Shown: positions 41,344 through 49,692 of the stretch, piece by piece
Position numbering within the stretch: the stretch's first letter is position 1
Layout of the letters: each line of letters begins with the position of its first letter
Source: a virus
IMG/VR virus record: IMGVR_UViG_3300044981_000021
Coordinates: 1 to 64,000 of that record
Reading direction: 5' to 3' (one strand)
Length of the DNA: 64,000 bases
Notes under the pieces: model-generated
What the model was told of the DNA's origin: nothing
Seen by the model: the letters and a program-made list of their open reading frames with translations, nothing else
Database searches by the model: none
Translations under genes and position numbers: made by a program

Positions 41344-41510
41344 CCATTAACCCGCCTTGATGAAATGTTTACTACAGATTGTTTTTCAATACCGCTAGGT
41401 TCGCGTTGTACAAACGGCGTGGGGTCGTGATTATCCTTTGACCGATGGAGAAACGCTGCGCGGCCAGAATCCCCACTCCAGCCGCATTTACAGCGCCATA
41501 ACACCGTCAC
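41340..41510 (-). CDS. 56-aa zinc-ribbon-like protein
   Basis: MTVLWRCKCGWSGDSGRAA from GTG 41510, with GTGA overlap at 41507-41510 and TTGA overlap downstream. CKCGW fits one half of a zinc ribbon. Confidence 0.62.
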   Translation of the reverse strand: MTVLWRCKCGWSGDSGRAAFLHRSKDNHDPTPFVQREPSGIEKQSVVNISSRRVNG

Positions 41511-41896
41511 TGCTTCACCAAGTTTTCGCAGAAAATCTCTACCGCTTCGCGCGTCTCCTTAGAGGTTTCCTTTGGTTCAATTGTGGACACGAAATCAGCC
41601 AACTCTTCGATTGTCATTTCGCCCTTGCAAACATGCCGATCAAATGGATGCCAAACAATTTCTTGGAAACGTACCGAATGTAAACACTTTGGACATGTGG
41701 CACTAGCAATATTTACATCGTCCATCCATGGGAATTGTCTTTGAAATGCAAACCAAGCATTCGTGTCCCTTTCATCTTCGGCCAAATAGCCATTGGTGGC
41801 GAGGTTTGCCATCGCCATACCGCACGTCCGCAGATCGCCACTTTTGGGCTTGCCAACCAAAAAACTCCCAAGACGGATAGCTTCACTGAGTAACAT
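41507..41896 (-). CDS. paralogous family protein, copy A
   Basis: 129 aa. MLLSEAIRLGSFL, then CPKCLHSVRFQEIVWHPFDR, then MTIEELADFVSTIEP. Related to 41883-42344 and to the frameshifted 39509-39932. A conserved but uncharacterised small phage family; CPKC indicates a zinc ribbon. Confidence 0.7.
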   Translation of the reverse strand: MLLSEAIRLGSFLVGKPKSGDLRTCGMAMANLATNGYLAEDERDTNAWFAFQRQFPWMDDVNIASATCPKCLHSVRFQEIVWHPFDRHVCKGEMTIEELADFVSTIEPKETSKETREAVEIFCENLVKQ

Positions 41897-42344
41897 GGAT
41901 ATCGACCTCCGTTTCCGTTTTAACTTCGGGTTGAATTTCTGCTTCTTGTGGCTCGTTCTCGCGAATCCAGTCCACGGCTTGTTCGAGAGTCATATTTCCA
42001 AGTTTTATTTGCACGGCCATGATGGAAATAATCCCCTTAGCAAAGTAAGGTGATTGGCAATTTTGCGTTACATATCCAAATGGATGAGTGTCGTCGTAAG
42101 GCGGAAGGTCTTTCAGGAATTTCGGTATCTCAAACTTATCGTTTATCCATGGCCAGATAGCGGTTATTTGACCTATTTCGTCTACGTGCTCATCTAGAAT
42201 GCGCTTGTTGTAGTCAGCTTCATATCTTACGCCAAGAGCGTAACCACCAAGCCCCAGCAAACAGCCGCCATCTTCGCACATCCAATACTTTGGCTCAAAT
42301 CGCAATTGGGTTGAACCCAACATAATCGCTTCTGAAAGTTTCAT
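41883..42344 (-). CDS. paralogous family protein, copy B
   Basis: 153 aa. MKLSEAIMLGSTQL, then CLLGLGGYALGV and MTLEQAVDWIRENEP align with copy A. Cys pair absent in the middle. Overlaps copy A by 14 bases, so tandem duplication followed by drift is likely. Confidence 0.7.
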   Translation of the reverse strand: MKLSEAIMLGSTQLRFEPKYWMCEDGGCLLGLGGYALGVRYEADYNKRILDEHVDEIGQITAIWPWINDKFEIPKFLKDLPPYDDTHPFGYVTQNCQSPYFAKGIISIMAVQIKLGNMTLEQAVDWIRENEPQEAEIQPEVKTETEVDIHVTQ

Positions 42345-42355
42345 TTTTCTCTCTC

Positions 42356-44002
42356 CTAAAATGGTGTCTGGTCGTTAACCGCATTTCGTTTCCGCCCATT
42401 ACTAGGCGGGGTGTACTCGATACGCTCTAGTTTAATCGCTCCATCGGCTGTGTCAAGAACTTTAAAAAAGAATTTCTCCGGAGCCATCGCGGCCTTGATT
42501 TCGCAAAGGAACTCTCGTGTCCACGTGTCCTCATCCTCAACCCTGATTCCCAATACGAATTCTGCATATCCAGCGATTGATCCCGCCCCGCGTATGCTTT
42601 CTGTCAGTGTGGCGTCGGCAGTTTTGTTGCTGTGGTGAATCACGCATATAGATGCCCCGGTTTCGTTTTGGATGTGATTTAACACATCAATTACGCCTTT
42701 TTGCATGTCGGTCGGGGAATTCTCGTCTTGTCCATGCAAGACCCGCATAACGTCTAAGATGAGAAATTCGGCTTGATGATGCTTTAAATCTGCAATCAAT
42801 TTGGTTACGTCTTCGGGATAATCGAGCATTATTTTAGGACGTAACCCCTTAGCGTTTACAAATAACCAACCATCTAGATCGGCGGCAGTCAATTGGCGAT
42901 GAGCGCGGAGTTTCTTGAGTCTCCACTGAGTTAATGCGGCATTATCCTCGCGGCTCACTAGCGCGACCTTGGCTCGCTTAGGAACGAAGAAATCTAGCCA
43001 TTTCTGCCCACTCGCGATAGCCAACGCCATGTCTAGTGAAACGATAGACTTTCCAGCCTTAGGACGAGCCACAAAAATTCCATTGGAGCCGCGTTGAATA
43101 ACGCCTTCGATAAGCCAATCAATATATTCCGCCGACCGTTCCTCGAATTGAGTAATAGTCATAAACAGCGTGGCCGTTGGTTCTTCTGGTTTCCATGTCG
43201 GCGTATTCTTGACCAATTGAATCAGTTCTTGAACGGTATGCGCGGCGAGATAGTCCGACACGTCTTTTACGTCAGGACAGGAAACAATCTTCACACCATT
43301 GGCATACCGATAGACGGAGTTAGCTACTTGGAGGGCGTGGGCACGACCGGGATCGTCGTTGTCCTGAAAGATGATGACTTTTTTGCCCGTAAAAAATGGA
43401 GAAAAGCGGTCCTGCCATTTTCCTGCCCCTCGCGGCGAAGTCGTCGCCGTAAACTTCCCGCTTTGATTGCGGAGTATAGTTCGCAAATTATCGGCATCGC
43501 GTTCCCCTTCCGCGCAAGCTACCTCGCTCGCGCATATAATTTCATCCAAGTGATAGGGCACCATCGGAATGTCTTGCGTTTTATATTCCCACGTCCCATC
43601 GTCTTTTTTGTGGCGCTGCGTAAATCGCTTGCCTGGGTATCGAACGACTTGGAAGATTTCTTTGCCATTGGCGTCTACATAGGAATAGATTGCTTCGGGT
43701 TCTTTCCCGGTCGATAGGAACAACTGCGGTTGGCCGACAATCTCGGCTATCTGCTTCAATGCCGCCTGTTTGTCGCATGAGGAAAATTTTTGCTCGAAAT
43801 CTAAAATTCCACCCTTACCACACCCCGCATGACAAAACCATACCCCGGATTGCATGTTGACAGAAAATGCTGGAGTGTTAGTGTTGTCGTGGAATGGACA
43901 TAGCGCCATCCATCCGCGTCCAGACCTGCGCAGCCTTCGATCTTGAAGTCTTGCTTCAAAAAAGCGAGTGAATTCCTGTTCTGATAGCTCGCTTATTCGC
44001 AA
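42356..44002 (-). CDS. DNA primase-helicase
   Basis: 548 aa, one polypeptide. N-terminal CHC2 zinc-binding domain (ALCPFHDNTNTPAF ... WFCHAGCGKGG), then toprim (EGERDADNL, VIIFQDNDDPGRAHA), then a RecA-like ATPase of the AAA_25/RepA type (ARPKAGKSIVSLDMAL, EFLILDVMRVL, SICVIHHSNKTADATLTES). It makes primers and unwinds DNA at the phage fork. The adjacent HNH/AP2 gene overlaps its start by 10 bases. Confidence 0.9.
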   Translation of the reverse strand: MRISELSEQEFTRFFEARLQDRRLRRSGRGWMALCPFHDNTNTPAFSVNMQSGVWFCHAGCGKGGILDFEQKFSSCDKQAALKQIAEIVGQPQLFLSTGKEPEAIYSYVDANGKEIFQVVRYPGKRFTQRHKKDDGTWEYKTQDIPMVPYHLDEIICASEVACAEGERDADNLRTILRNQSGKFTATTSPRGAGKWQDRFSPFFTGKKVIIFQDNDDPGRAHALQVANSVYRYANGVKIVSCPDVKDVSDYLAAHTVQELIQLVKNTPTWKPEEPTATLFMTITQFEERSAEYIDWLIEGVIQRGSNGIFVARPKAGKSIVSLDMALAIASGQKWLDFFVPKRAKVALVSREDNAALTQWRLKKLRAHRQLTAADLDGWLFVNAKGLRPKIMLDYPEDVTKLIADLKHHQAEFLILDVMRVLHGQDENSPTDMQKGVIDVLNHIQNETGASICVIHHSNKTADATLTESIRGAGSIAGYAEFVLGIRVEDEDTWTREFLCEIKAAMAPEKFFFKVLDTADGAIKLERIEYTPPSNGRKRNAVNDQTPF

Positions 44003-44460
44003 AAAAATTCTCCGTGGTATGCGAGCGCATATTTCCTGTAAGCGTCGGCGGCTTCGCGTTCGTCGCTAAACGATCCGAGGTAGTGACTTTTCCCATCAAC
44101 CCTGATGTTAGCAATCCATTTTTGGGCCTTTTTGTTCCACGCAACACCCTTAAATTTTGAACTGCTAGGATGTTCTCGGTGCAAGTTGAATTGATTTTGC
44201 TGGCGGGTGGCGATTCGTAGATTCTCTCTTCTGCAATTTAACCCATTGTGGTCCTTGTGGTCTACGACTAACTTTTTATCAGCAACCCCCATAATCACGC
44301 GATGCAACATGTGTAATTTTAAACTAGGCCAATCGGGGCGATAGGCGTATTTATGCTTGTTCCTCACAACAAGCAGGGACCATTTCCATTGAGATAAATA
44401 TTGGTAATCTTCGTCGTCTACTATGGCAACCAAACCACGACTGAGGGGAAGTTCTTTCAT
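43993..44460 (-). CDS. HNH homing endonuclease with AP2 domain, copy 2
   Basis: 155 aa. VVDHKDHNGLNCRRENLRIA is the HNH core; the C-terminus KFKGVAW...YLGSFSDEREAADAYR is the AP2 domain. Same architecture as 20792-21259. It sits at the start of the primase gene and overlaps it, as mobile endonuclease genes often do. Confidence 0.88.
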   Translation of the reverse strand: MKELPLSRGLVAIVDDEDYQYLSQWKWSLLVVRNKHKYAYRPDWPSLKLHMLHRVIMGVADKKLVVDHKDHNGLNCRRENLRIATRQQNQFNLHREHPSSSKFKGVAWNKKAQKWIANIRVDGKSHYLGSFSDEREAADAYRKYALAYHGEFFCE

Positions 44461-44486
44461 GGGGAATGAGACAATCTACCACGAGT

Positions 44487-44702
44487 TCACAAAGAAGCAA
44501 CAGAATTATTTTTCACGAACCACATGGCCAACTCCACGCGATTTGAGTGGCCCGTTTTGTCTAGGATGCGGCGAACGTAGTTCTTGATGACATGTCTGGT
44601 TGTACCCAAGATGTTGGCGATGTCTTTGTTGTTCTCGCCTGCCGCTATCAGCCGAAGAACTGCCAATTCTTTGGGCTGAAAATGAATGTCGCCTAGTCGC
44701 AT
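44487..44702 (-). CDS. LuxR-type helix-turn-helix regulator
   Basis: 71 aa, only the DNA-binding half. LRLIAAGENNKDIANILGTT, then RHVIKNYVRRILDKTGHSNR is a GerE/LuxR HTH. No sensor domain. Could control phage operons, perhaps via the 13-bp palindrome, but that link is only inference. Confidence 0.8.
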   Translation of the reverse strand: MRLGDIHFQPKELAVLRLIAAGENNKDIANILGTTRHVIKNYVRRILDKTGHSNRVELAMWFVKNNSVASL

Positions 44703-44947
44703 GTGTCCTGGATAGCCCGCATGGCCATGGCCGCAATCTTAATCAACTCGCGCTTCATCCGTTCTTTATCGCGGACACCCGGTTTTTGCATAACTTCCTT
44801 CCAATATTCGTCCATTTTTTCAAGGATGACCGCGTAGGCTTCATGTGGACTAGTCATTGGACCGTAACGCTTGACGGCGGTTTCTAGTTCGTTGGCTACG
44901 GCAGACAGGATGTACTCGGTGGATAGCGTAGTGCGGGATTTAATCAT
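44693..44947 (-). CDS. MazG-like phage protein
   Basis: 84 aa from ATG 44947, with GGAG 7 bases upstream. MTSPHEAYAVILEKMDEYWKE, then ELIKIAAMAMRAIQD is a pattern of small phage NTP-pyrophosphatase-like helical proteins. The palindrome at 44960-44972 is just ahead of it. Confidence 0.68.
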   Translation of the reverse strand: MIKSRTTLSTEYILSAVANELETAVKRYGPMTSPHEAYAVILEKMDEYWKEVMQKPGVRDKERMKRELIKIAAMAMRAIQDTCD

Positions 44948-44959
44948 TTCATCTCCAGA

Positions 44960-44972
44960 TACATTTAATGTA
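44960..44972. promoter_or_regulatory. palindrome TACATTTAATGTA, copy 5
   Basis: Perfect copy. It contains the stop codon of 44965-45165 and precedes the start of 44693-44947 by 12 bases. Confidence 0.65.
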
Positions 44973-45165
44973 TTTTCGACTTTTTCTGTTTGGCTTCCTT
45001 GGCGGTTGGGATTTGCTTCTTCAACCGCCACGTCGCAACTTGAGATTCCACGAGTTCCGTCAAAAACCTATCGGGTTCAATGTCGAGACTCTGGGCTACC
45101 AATTTCGCATCTCTTAATAAGACCGGGTTTATATGCAGGGTTACGGTCGCAATCTTTTCGGACAT
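44965..45165 (-). CDS. ribbon-helix-helix-like small protein
   Basis: 66 aa. ATVTLHINPVLLRDAKLVAQ, then SLDIEPDRFLTELVESQV fits a strand-helix-helix DNA binder with a Lys-rich tail. Possible regulator. Confidence 0.6.
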   Translation of the reverse strand: MSEKIATVTLHINPVLLRDAKLVAQSLDIEPDRFLTELVESQVATWRLKKQIPTAKEAKQKKSKIH

Positions 45166-45177
45166 GCGGCGATTCTA

Positions 45178-45372
45178 TCAGTGCATCGTGCAAGTTAATA
45201 GCGGAAAATTAATTCCATGCTTTTCTGATAGGTGATTGAAGATCATCCACTCCCGCTTGAAGTTTTCTTCGGGAACCATTAGCACGATTTCCCAACCACA
45301 TTCACACGATATGGTTTCTATTCCCGCAACTCCTGTCGGCGGATTTTTCTCTAAATCGCCAAGAAGTGTCAC
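45178..45372 (-). CDS. hypothetical protein, 64 aa
   Basis: CECGWEIVL near residue 24 and later H/C residues suggest a metal site. ATGA overlap with the next gene upstream. Function unknown. Confidence 0.62.
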   Translation of the reverse strand: MTLLGDLEKNPPTGVAGIETISCECGWEIVLMVPEENFKREWMIFNHLSEKHGINFPLLTCTMH

Positions 45373-45842
45373 AGTATCCTCCGCTTCTGCACGACTAGCG
45401 GCTTGCCGTACTTGTCTAATGGACCATTAGCATAGCTCGTTATATTTGGCAAGAACTTTCTTGGTCGATCAGGAAAATTCACATTTTGTGAATCCATGTA
45501 GTTCAGCAGCCATTCCCGAAATTCTTCCTTTGTCAATTCGGGTCGTGCCTTGAGCAGATTGTTCAACTGCTTCGCATCTCCCGCATCCCAAACTGGGGCT
45601 TTACCGAAGTTGATGTGTTTGTAAAACTTTACTAGCATTTCTTTGAATTGCTCAAATCGCGACCTAACATCAGTCGGCGGCGGTAGTAGTTCTAGATTCA
45701 CTAGCTTTGGGGTTAGGGCTTCAATCTTCTTGTTGGCTTCTTTTAGGGCTTGTTTGGTTGCTAGTAGCCTTTGCCTTAGTTCGTGAATCTCTTTATCTTT
45801 ACCAACCGTTTCCGAAATCATAAAGTCTTCAAATGTACTCAT
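45369..45842 (-). CDS. putative replication-initiation or loader protein
   Basis: 157 aa. An N-terminal coiled coil (ELRQRLLATKQALKEANKKI) is followed by WDAGDAKQLNNLLKARPELT and FPDRPRKFLPNITSYANGPL, reminiscent of phage replication O- or DnaT-like proteins. No HTH. Close to the primase gene, which fits. Confidence 0.6.
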   Translation of the reverse strand: MSTFEDFMISETVGKDKEIHELRQRLLATKQALKEANKKIEALTPKLVNLELLPPPTDVRSRFEQFKEMLVKFYKHINFGKAPVWDAGDAKQLNNLLKARPELTKEEFREWLLNYMDSQNVNFPDRPRKFLPNITSYANGPLDKYGKPLVVQKRRIL

Positions 45843-45868
45843 TGCACCCTCCTAGACTAAATAGATGC

Positions 45869-46057
45869 TCAGTAATGCCCGATTGGCTCAGATTTGAGGC
45901 ACACGAGAACCATAGCCATGATTCCCGTGATTATGCCGTCTTGGACGAGTCCTCGGCTTTCAACGTGTACAGTTCTGGTGTAATTTCCGTTCTCAGAGAG
46001 AACTAGGCTTAACGACACACACCAACGCTTCTGCAATCTTATTATCGCCTCGGTCAT
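45869..46057 (-). CDS. hypothetical protein, start uncertain
   Basis: ~62 aa from ATG 46057. It overlaps the 3' end of 45993-46229 in another frame. The tail KSEPIGHY and the Val/Leu-rich middle look coding. It could be the continuation of 45993-46229 after a frameshift near 46000. Confidence 0.4.
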   Translation of the reverse strand: MTEAIIRLQKRWCVSLSLVLSENGNYTRTVHVESRGLVQDGIITGIMAMVLVCLKSEPIGHY

Positions 46058-46229
46058 GTTCCCAAGGAAGGTTCGGAAAGCTCTTGTTTTGGCTTCGTAC
46101 AGCATAAGATTGGCCCTTGCGGACTACAGCGCCATAGCTGCCGCCACCCCTCGCGAGATGGCTTAATAGCATCAAATTTTGGTCTTTCTCTTGTATGAAG
46201 ATACCGAAATCTGAATTTTGGGTTAGCAA
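45993..46229 (-). CDS. hypothetical protein, 78 aa
   Basis: TTG start at 46229. LSHLARGGGSYGAVVRKGQS, then WEHDRGDNKIAEAL reads as a real protein. Function unknown. TTG start and the overlaps on both sides lower certainty. Confidence 0.5.
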   Translation of the reverse strand: MLTQNSDFGIFIQEKDQNLMLLSHLARGGGSYGAVVRKGQSYAVRSQNKSFPNLPWEHDRGDNKIAEALVCVVKPSSL

Positions 46230-46342
46230 AATACGGTGGTCGTGGCGGGTGCGGATTTCGGTACGCGAAGCCCGCCAGCGACCAAGGATTTTACTGAATC
46301 CCTAAAAGAACTATAAAACGACAGACCAAGAAATGCAAGCAC
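46223..46342 (-). CDS. 39-aa hydrophobic ORF
   Basis: MLAFLGLSFYSSFRDSVKSL from GTG 46342, overlapping the TAG of the next gene upstream. A short membrane segment at the N-terminus. Low certainty. Confidence 0.4.
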   Translation of the reverse strand: MLAFLGLSFYSSFRDSVKSLVAGGLRVPKSAPATTTVFC

Positions 46343-46476
46343 TAGTCTGGCGGAAATATGGGTTTAATGAACCCTATTACGTGCTTGGCCAATTCACCGC
46401 CAAGCCAAAGCGCAATTCCTAGCGAGAAAACGATAACGACAAAGCGGACTGTCGGGCTATTTTTTAGCACGTTCAT
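46342..46476 (-). CDS. 44-aa membrane protein
   Basis: VRFVVIVFSLGIALWLGGEL is one membrane helix. ATGA overlap (46473-46476) with the lipoprotein gene upstream supports it. Confidence 0.62.
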   Translation of the reverse strand: MNVLKNSPTVRFVVIVFSLGIALWLGGELAKHVIGFIKPIFPPD

Positions 46477-46670
46477 TCACAAACTCCAACTACTTGTTTC
46501 GTAACCGCATTGATTTCTTCGTGGAACTTCTTAGGATCGCATTCGCACACCATTCGCCCAAAGTTGTGGGTGCAGGTTTTAAACACCAGCACCCCATAGG
46601 GCACCGTCTTGGGTTTTTGGTGGGCACAGCCAACCATAACTATCAGCGAGAAGATGAGTAAACGCCGCAC
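46473..46670 (-). CDS. small lipoprotein
   Basis: From GTG 46670: MRRLLIFSLIVMVGCAHQ, a signal peptide with a VGC lipobox. A ~50-aa Cys-containing mature part follows. Could act in the outer membrane, e.g. as part of a spanin pair with the neighbouring one-helix protein. Confidence 0.62.
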   Translation of the reverse strand: MRRLLIFSLIVMVGCAHQKPKTVPYGVLVFKTCTHNFGRMVCECDPKKFHEEINAVTKQVVGVCE

Positions 46671-47254
46671 TTGATAAATTCTTCGTATTCTTTGGCTAGA
46701 CGAGCACAATCTTCGGCTAATCCGGGGTACCGCTTCTGAATCAGTGTATGGTGTTGCGTTACCTCAAAGCAATGTTCGCCCCGTTCTGCGATCACAAACA
46801 CTTCGTACTTGAAAGTATCGCATTCCAGGATGTCGAGATACAGCCGCCACTGATAGCTCGCCATAAACCGATCCGCGTCGAATTGCGAGGTTGTTTTGTA
46901 GTCGGTTACTTCTTTTCCGTTCAGCCCATCCACCCTACCGCGAACCAAGATATTCCCGTATTGTTTTTCAATTGGCAACTCGTGAATCTCCAACTTTTCG
47001 ATATTGGCATCGCAATTGAAGTCAAAACGGTAATCTCCCAATGCCAACGTCCCTAATTCTCCCTCGCTAGCGCGTTCTAGGGCCTCGTGGAACGCATTTC
47101 CCGCCTTCATGGCGTCTGTCTGCTCATCGGTACCCAAAAGTCGCGCCAGGAACACGGAAAGTGGCATATCCTCGTCGGTTTGCCACGTCCTAAAGAAGTC
47201 GAGATTAGAAACACTGATCCGTTCACCCAAAGATGGCTTCTGTAGTTGGGACAT
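46643..47254 (-). CDS. RecB-like (PD-(D/E)XK) exonuclease
   Basis: 203 aa. GNAFHEALERA, then VRGRVDGLNGKEVTDYKTTS, then YQWRLYLDIL is the RecB/Cas4-type nuclease core: His, Asp, Glu/Asp-x-Lys and the QhxxY-like motif. It probably resects DNA for phage recombination with the Sak4-like ATPase next to it. Confidence 0.82.
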   Translation of the reverse strand: MSQLQKPSLGERISVSNLDFFRTWQTDEDMPLSVFLARLLGTDEQTDAMKAGNAFHEALERASEGELGTLALGDYRFDFNCDANIEKLEIHELPIEKQYGNILVRGRVDGLNGKEVTDYKTTSQFDADRFMASYQWRLYLDILECDTFKYEVFVIAERGEHCFEVTQHHTLIQKRYPGLAEDCARLAKEYEEFIKCGVYSSSR

Positions 47255-48149
47255 GGGCGGCTATTTTCCCTTCTTTTATCTCGTACAGGTTGCTTGTTTT
47301 GTTGTAGATGAAATCCAAATCCTTGGCTCGCTTGGCAGCTATGGCCTGAATGCTCTTTGGAGCCTTGCGAAGTTCGGCCAATAGACTATTGAAATCGGCT
47401 ACGGTTTTCAGCCCAGCAATTGTTTCTGCCCACTCAGTAAGCAGGCTTTGTGCTTCTTTCTGTTCCGCCGATTGATGGTTTATCCTTTCCTTCATTAAAC
47501 GTATCGTAACCCCTAGTAAATCATGGTCATTTAAGGTGAAAGAAATTGGATCAAAACCACAGGGATTCTTACCAAAGGCGTTCTCGCGGGGAGAGAAATC
47601 AATGATGCGATCTTTGCCCCTGATAAAGATGCGGCCCATAGCATCTACCGACTTGTAAATCTCAGCTTTTGACCCACCTTGAACATCGAGCCGCTCGACA
47701 ATATCATCTCCCGAACGCTGTTCGTCCATGTGGGCAATTAAAACAACGTCTTTACCGAACGTATTCAACATCTTAAGCCATGCGGCGAAGCGAGATTTAA
47801 GTGCCCCGAAACCTTGTAAAGTCAACGCCCCGCCACGACCCAGCTTGGGATTGTCCGCGATAATATCGGCAGTCAGGTAATCCAAGGTTCGTCCTGCGGT
47901 ATCAACGATAATGGTCTTGTAGGGGGCTAGGTCGGCAGCCACGGGATCGGCAATGTCTGACCACGAAGAAACTTTAACCGTATCCTTGCGGTTAGATGCA
48001 CGATGGGAACCGTGATCGGTATCAAGCAACAGCGGGTCATCGGCAGTATAGGCTAGGGTAGTTTTACCTAGTCCCGGCCCCGAATATATGCAGACGTTGA
48101 CATGTTCAATTAACAGCGGTTCGGAAGATTTGGTGATTTTTAGCGTCAT
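47223..48149 (-). CDS. Sak4-like recombinase ATPase
   Basis: 308 aa. Walker A IYSGPGLGKTTLAYT, then LLLDTDHGSH, then TIIVDTAGRTLDYL is a RecA-like P-loop ATPase of the single-strand annealing/recombination type found in phages. Overlaps the nuclease gene by 32 bases, which fits a joint recombination module. Confidence 0.82.
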   Translation of the reverse strand: MTLKITKSSEPLLIEHVNVCIYSGPGLGKTTLAYTADDPLLLDTDHGSHRASNRKDTVKVSSWSDIADPVAADLAPYKTIIVDTAGRTLDYLTADIIADNPKLGRGGALTLQGFGALKSRFAAWLKMLNTFGKDVVLIAHMDEQRSGDDIVERLDVQGGSKAEIYKSVDAMGRIFIRGKDRIIDFSPRENAFGKNPCGFDPISFTLNDHDLLGVTIRLMKERINHQSAEQKEAQSLLTEWAETIAGLKTVADFNSLLAELRKAPKSIQAIAAKRAKDLDFIYNKTSNLYEIKEGKIAAHVPTTEAIFG

Positions 48150-48151
48150 TT

Positions 48152-48643
48152 TTATTCTCCAGTCTCGATAAAATGGTCGATGCGTTCACATGCGCGTTCA
48201 ACTTGTTTTTGTGGCGATAGACGCTCAAACCCCGAAGCGAACTTACCCCAACCATCAATATAGAAAAGCAGGTTCGTGTCTTCGTAGTCTAGGCCAAGAT
48301 ATTCGGCTGCTATTTCTGGGGTGTCGTCACTAAAATTAAACACGGCTACTTCTCCGTCTTCAACGTCGTCCGAGAATATTGGTTCTATGAGTTTGCCCAT
48401 TATTAGCGCCGACCCGGCCAAACATGCCATGGTATTACATGGCGGCTTTAATTTAAGAAATCGTTTTACGTTAAGATCGTAGTTTAGCGAATCGTCTTGG
48501 TCGATTAAGTCACAATGCGCAGTTAGCGCTTCCAGGTTTTTTACTACCGTTCCCCACCGTGACATATCAAACCTACGCGGCTCTTTGTGGATAAAAGTTT
48601 GTAGTTTGCGAAGTTTCTTGATTGTTTCTTTTGATGGTTTCAT
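48152..48643 (-). CDS. hypothetical protein, second copy of the GCIAGW family
   Basis: 163 aa. CNTMACLAGSALIM, then LGLDYEDTNLLFYIDGWGKF. Paralogue of 5219-5626, much diverged and on the other side of the window. ATGA overlap with the next gene. Confidence 0.72.
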   Translation of the reverse strand: MKPSKETIKKLRKLQTFIHKEPRRFDMSRWGTVVKNLEALTAHCDLIDQDDSLNYDLNVKRFLKLKPPCNTMACLAGSALIMGKLIEPIFSDDVEDGEVAVFNFSDDTPEIAAEYLGLDYEDTNLLFYIDGWGKFASGFERLSPQKQVERACERIDHFIETGE

Positions 48644-49203
48644 GCGACTCTCCTTTGTTTTCTTTCAAGTTGTTCCCACGCATTCAGGTAATTGATATAG
48701 TCGTGGCGCTTGGAATATGCCCCAGGTTTACGCCTATCCCGTAACGCGATGCACGTAGAGTCTTTCGGTTGCTTGTTCTTGGGGATGATTAAGAATCCTA
48801 CAGGGGTAGACCAAATATAGAAATCTACCGCACTAGCCGGGGATCGCCTGATTGTCCAATAGGTATTCTTACCCAAAACCCGGCGAGAACTTGTAAACAA
48901 CCCGCAGCGAAATCCGTTAATCAAAATTCGGCACTTCGATGGACGGAGATTGCCAAGGGCTACAGCTTCTACCTTGTATCCACGTTCTTGTGCCAAGGTA
49001 ACAAACGGATGCGATGGTGGAATTTTTGATTCCTCAACCCGCCGCATCTTGCACCGTTCGCGACCCGTAAGACCAAAATACTTGAAGTCGAGTTGCCTGA
49101 TTCTCTCCCGCGAGCAGCCCATTATCCTAGCTACTTCGGTTGGCTTCACGCCATCATCGAGTAAACTCTTGATTCGTTCGTGGTCAAATTGTTTGTTGCT
49201 CAC
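48640..49203 (-). CDS. DNA-binding protein with sigma-factor-like HTH
   Basis: 187 aa. LLDDGVKPTEVARIMGCSRE, then RIRQLDFKYF is a region-4-type HTH. The rest is not recognised. It may control transcription or be an endonuclease-associated binder. Confidence 0.68.
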   Translation of the reverse strand: MSNKQFDHERIKSLLDDGVKPTEVARIMGCSRERIRQLDFKYFGLTGRERCKMRRVEESKIPPSHPFVTLAQERGYKVEAVALGNLRPSKCRILINGFRCGLFTSSRRVLGKNTYWTIRRSPASAVDFYIWSTPVGFLIIPKNKQPKDSTCIALRDRRKPGAYSKRHDYINYLNAWEQLERKQRRVA

Positions 49204-49253
49204 ATGTCCTCCAGTTTTAACATTCCGTAATTATGGCGAATTATTTCTTGCAC

Positions 49254-49421
49254 TCACACCCACCAAACTTCATCACTAAGCGTTTCTAAACGGTTCTTGT
49301 CTAAACCATAGGTTTTCAATCTACGGTCGGCATGATCGCCAAGTATCCCCGTAGACCAAAGGAAAAACAGGCGCTCCCTATAGCGTTGTGAGACGTTTGA
49401 GGAATGCTTTGGCAGTACCAT
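49254..49421 (-). CDS. 55-aa small protein
   Basis: MVLPKHSSNVSQRYRERLFF, ending LKTYGLDKNRLETLSDEVWW. Preceded by GGAGAG and nested over the 3' end of the Vsr-like gene. Clear coding pattern; unknown function. Confidence 0.62.
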   Translation of the reverse strand: MVLPKHSSNVSQRYRERLFFLWSTGILGDHADRRLKTYGLDKNRLETLSDEVWWV

Positions 49422-49692
49422 TTAGTATCTCTCCTGTACTGAAACGATACACATTGAATCCTAGAATTGTAGCTTCGCGGTACTTTTCTAGGTCTTTCTC
49501 GTAGCCAGCACCCCTAGTATGCCTTCCGCGAGCGTAGATTCCACCTTCAATCTCGACAGCAACCAACGGCAAGATCAAGTAATCAAATCGCCACTTACGG
49601 GTCGGATGAAACTTGAACTCGGGTACAAAGTTATCAAATCCTAGTTCGCGAAGATGAATTTCTAATAATGTGTGCGCGGGCTGTTTACTCAT
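49378..49692 (-). CDS. Vsr/DUF559-like endonuclease
   Basis: 104 aa. WRFDYLILPLVAVEIEGGIY (Asp ... Glu-x-Glu, strand pattern), then GRHTRGAGYEKDLEKYREAT and LGFNVYRFSTGEI match phage-type Vsr-like nucleases. It may resolve or nick DNA. Confidence 0.8.
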   Translation of the reverse strand: MSKQPAHTLLEIHLRELGFDNFVPEFKFHPTRKWRFDYLILPLVAVEIEGGIYARGRHTRGAGYEKDLEKYREATILGFNVYRFSTGEILNGTAKAFLKRLTTL

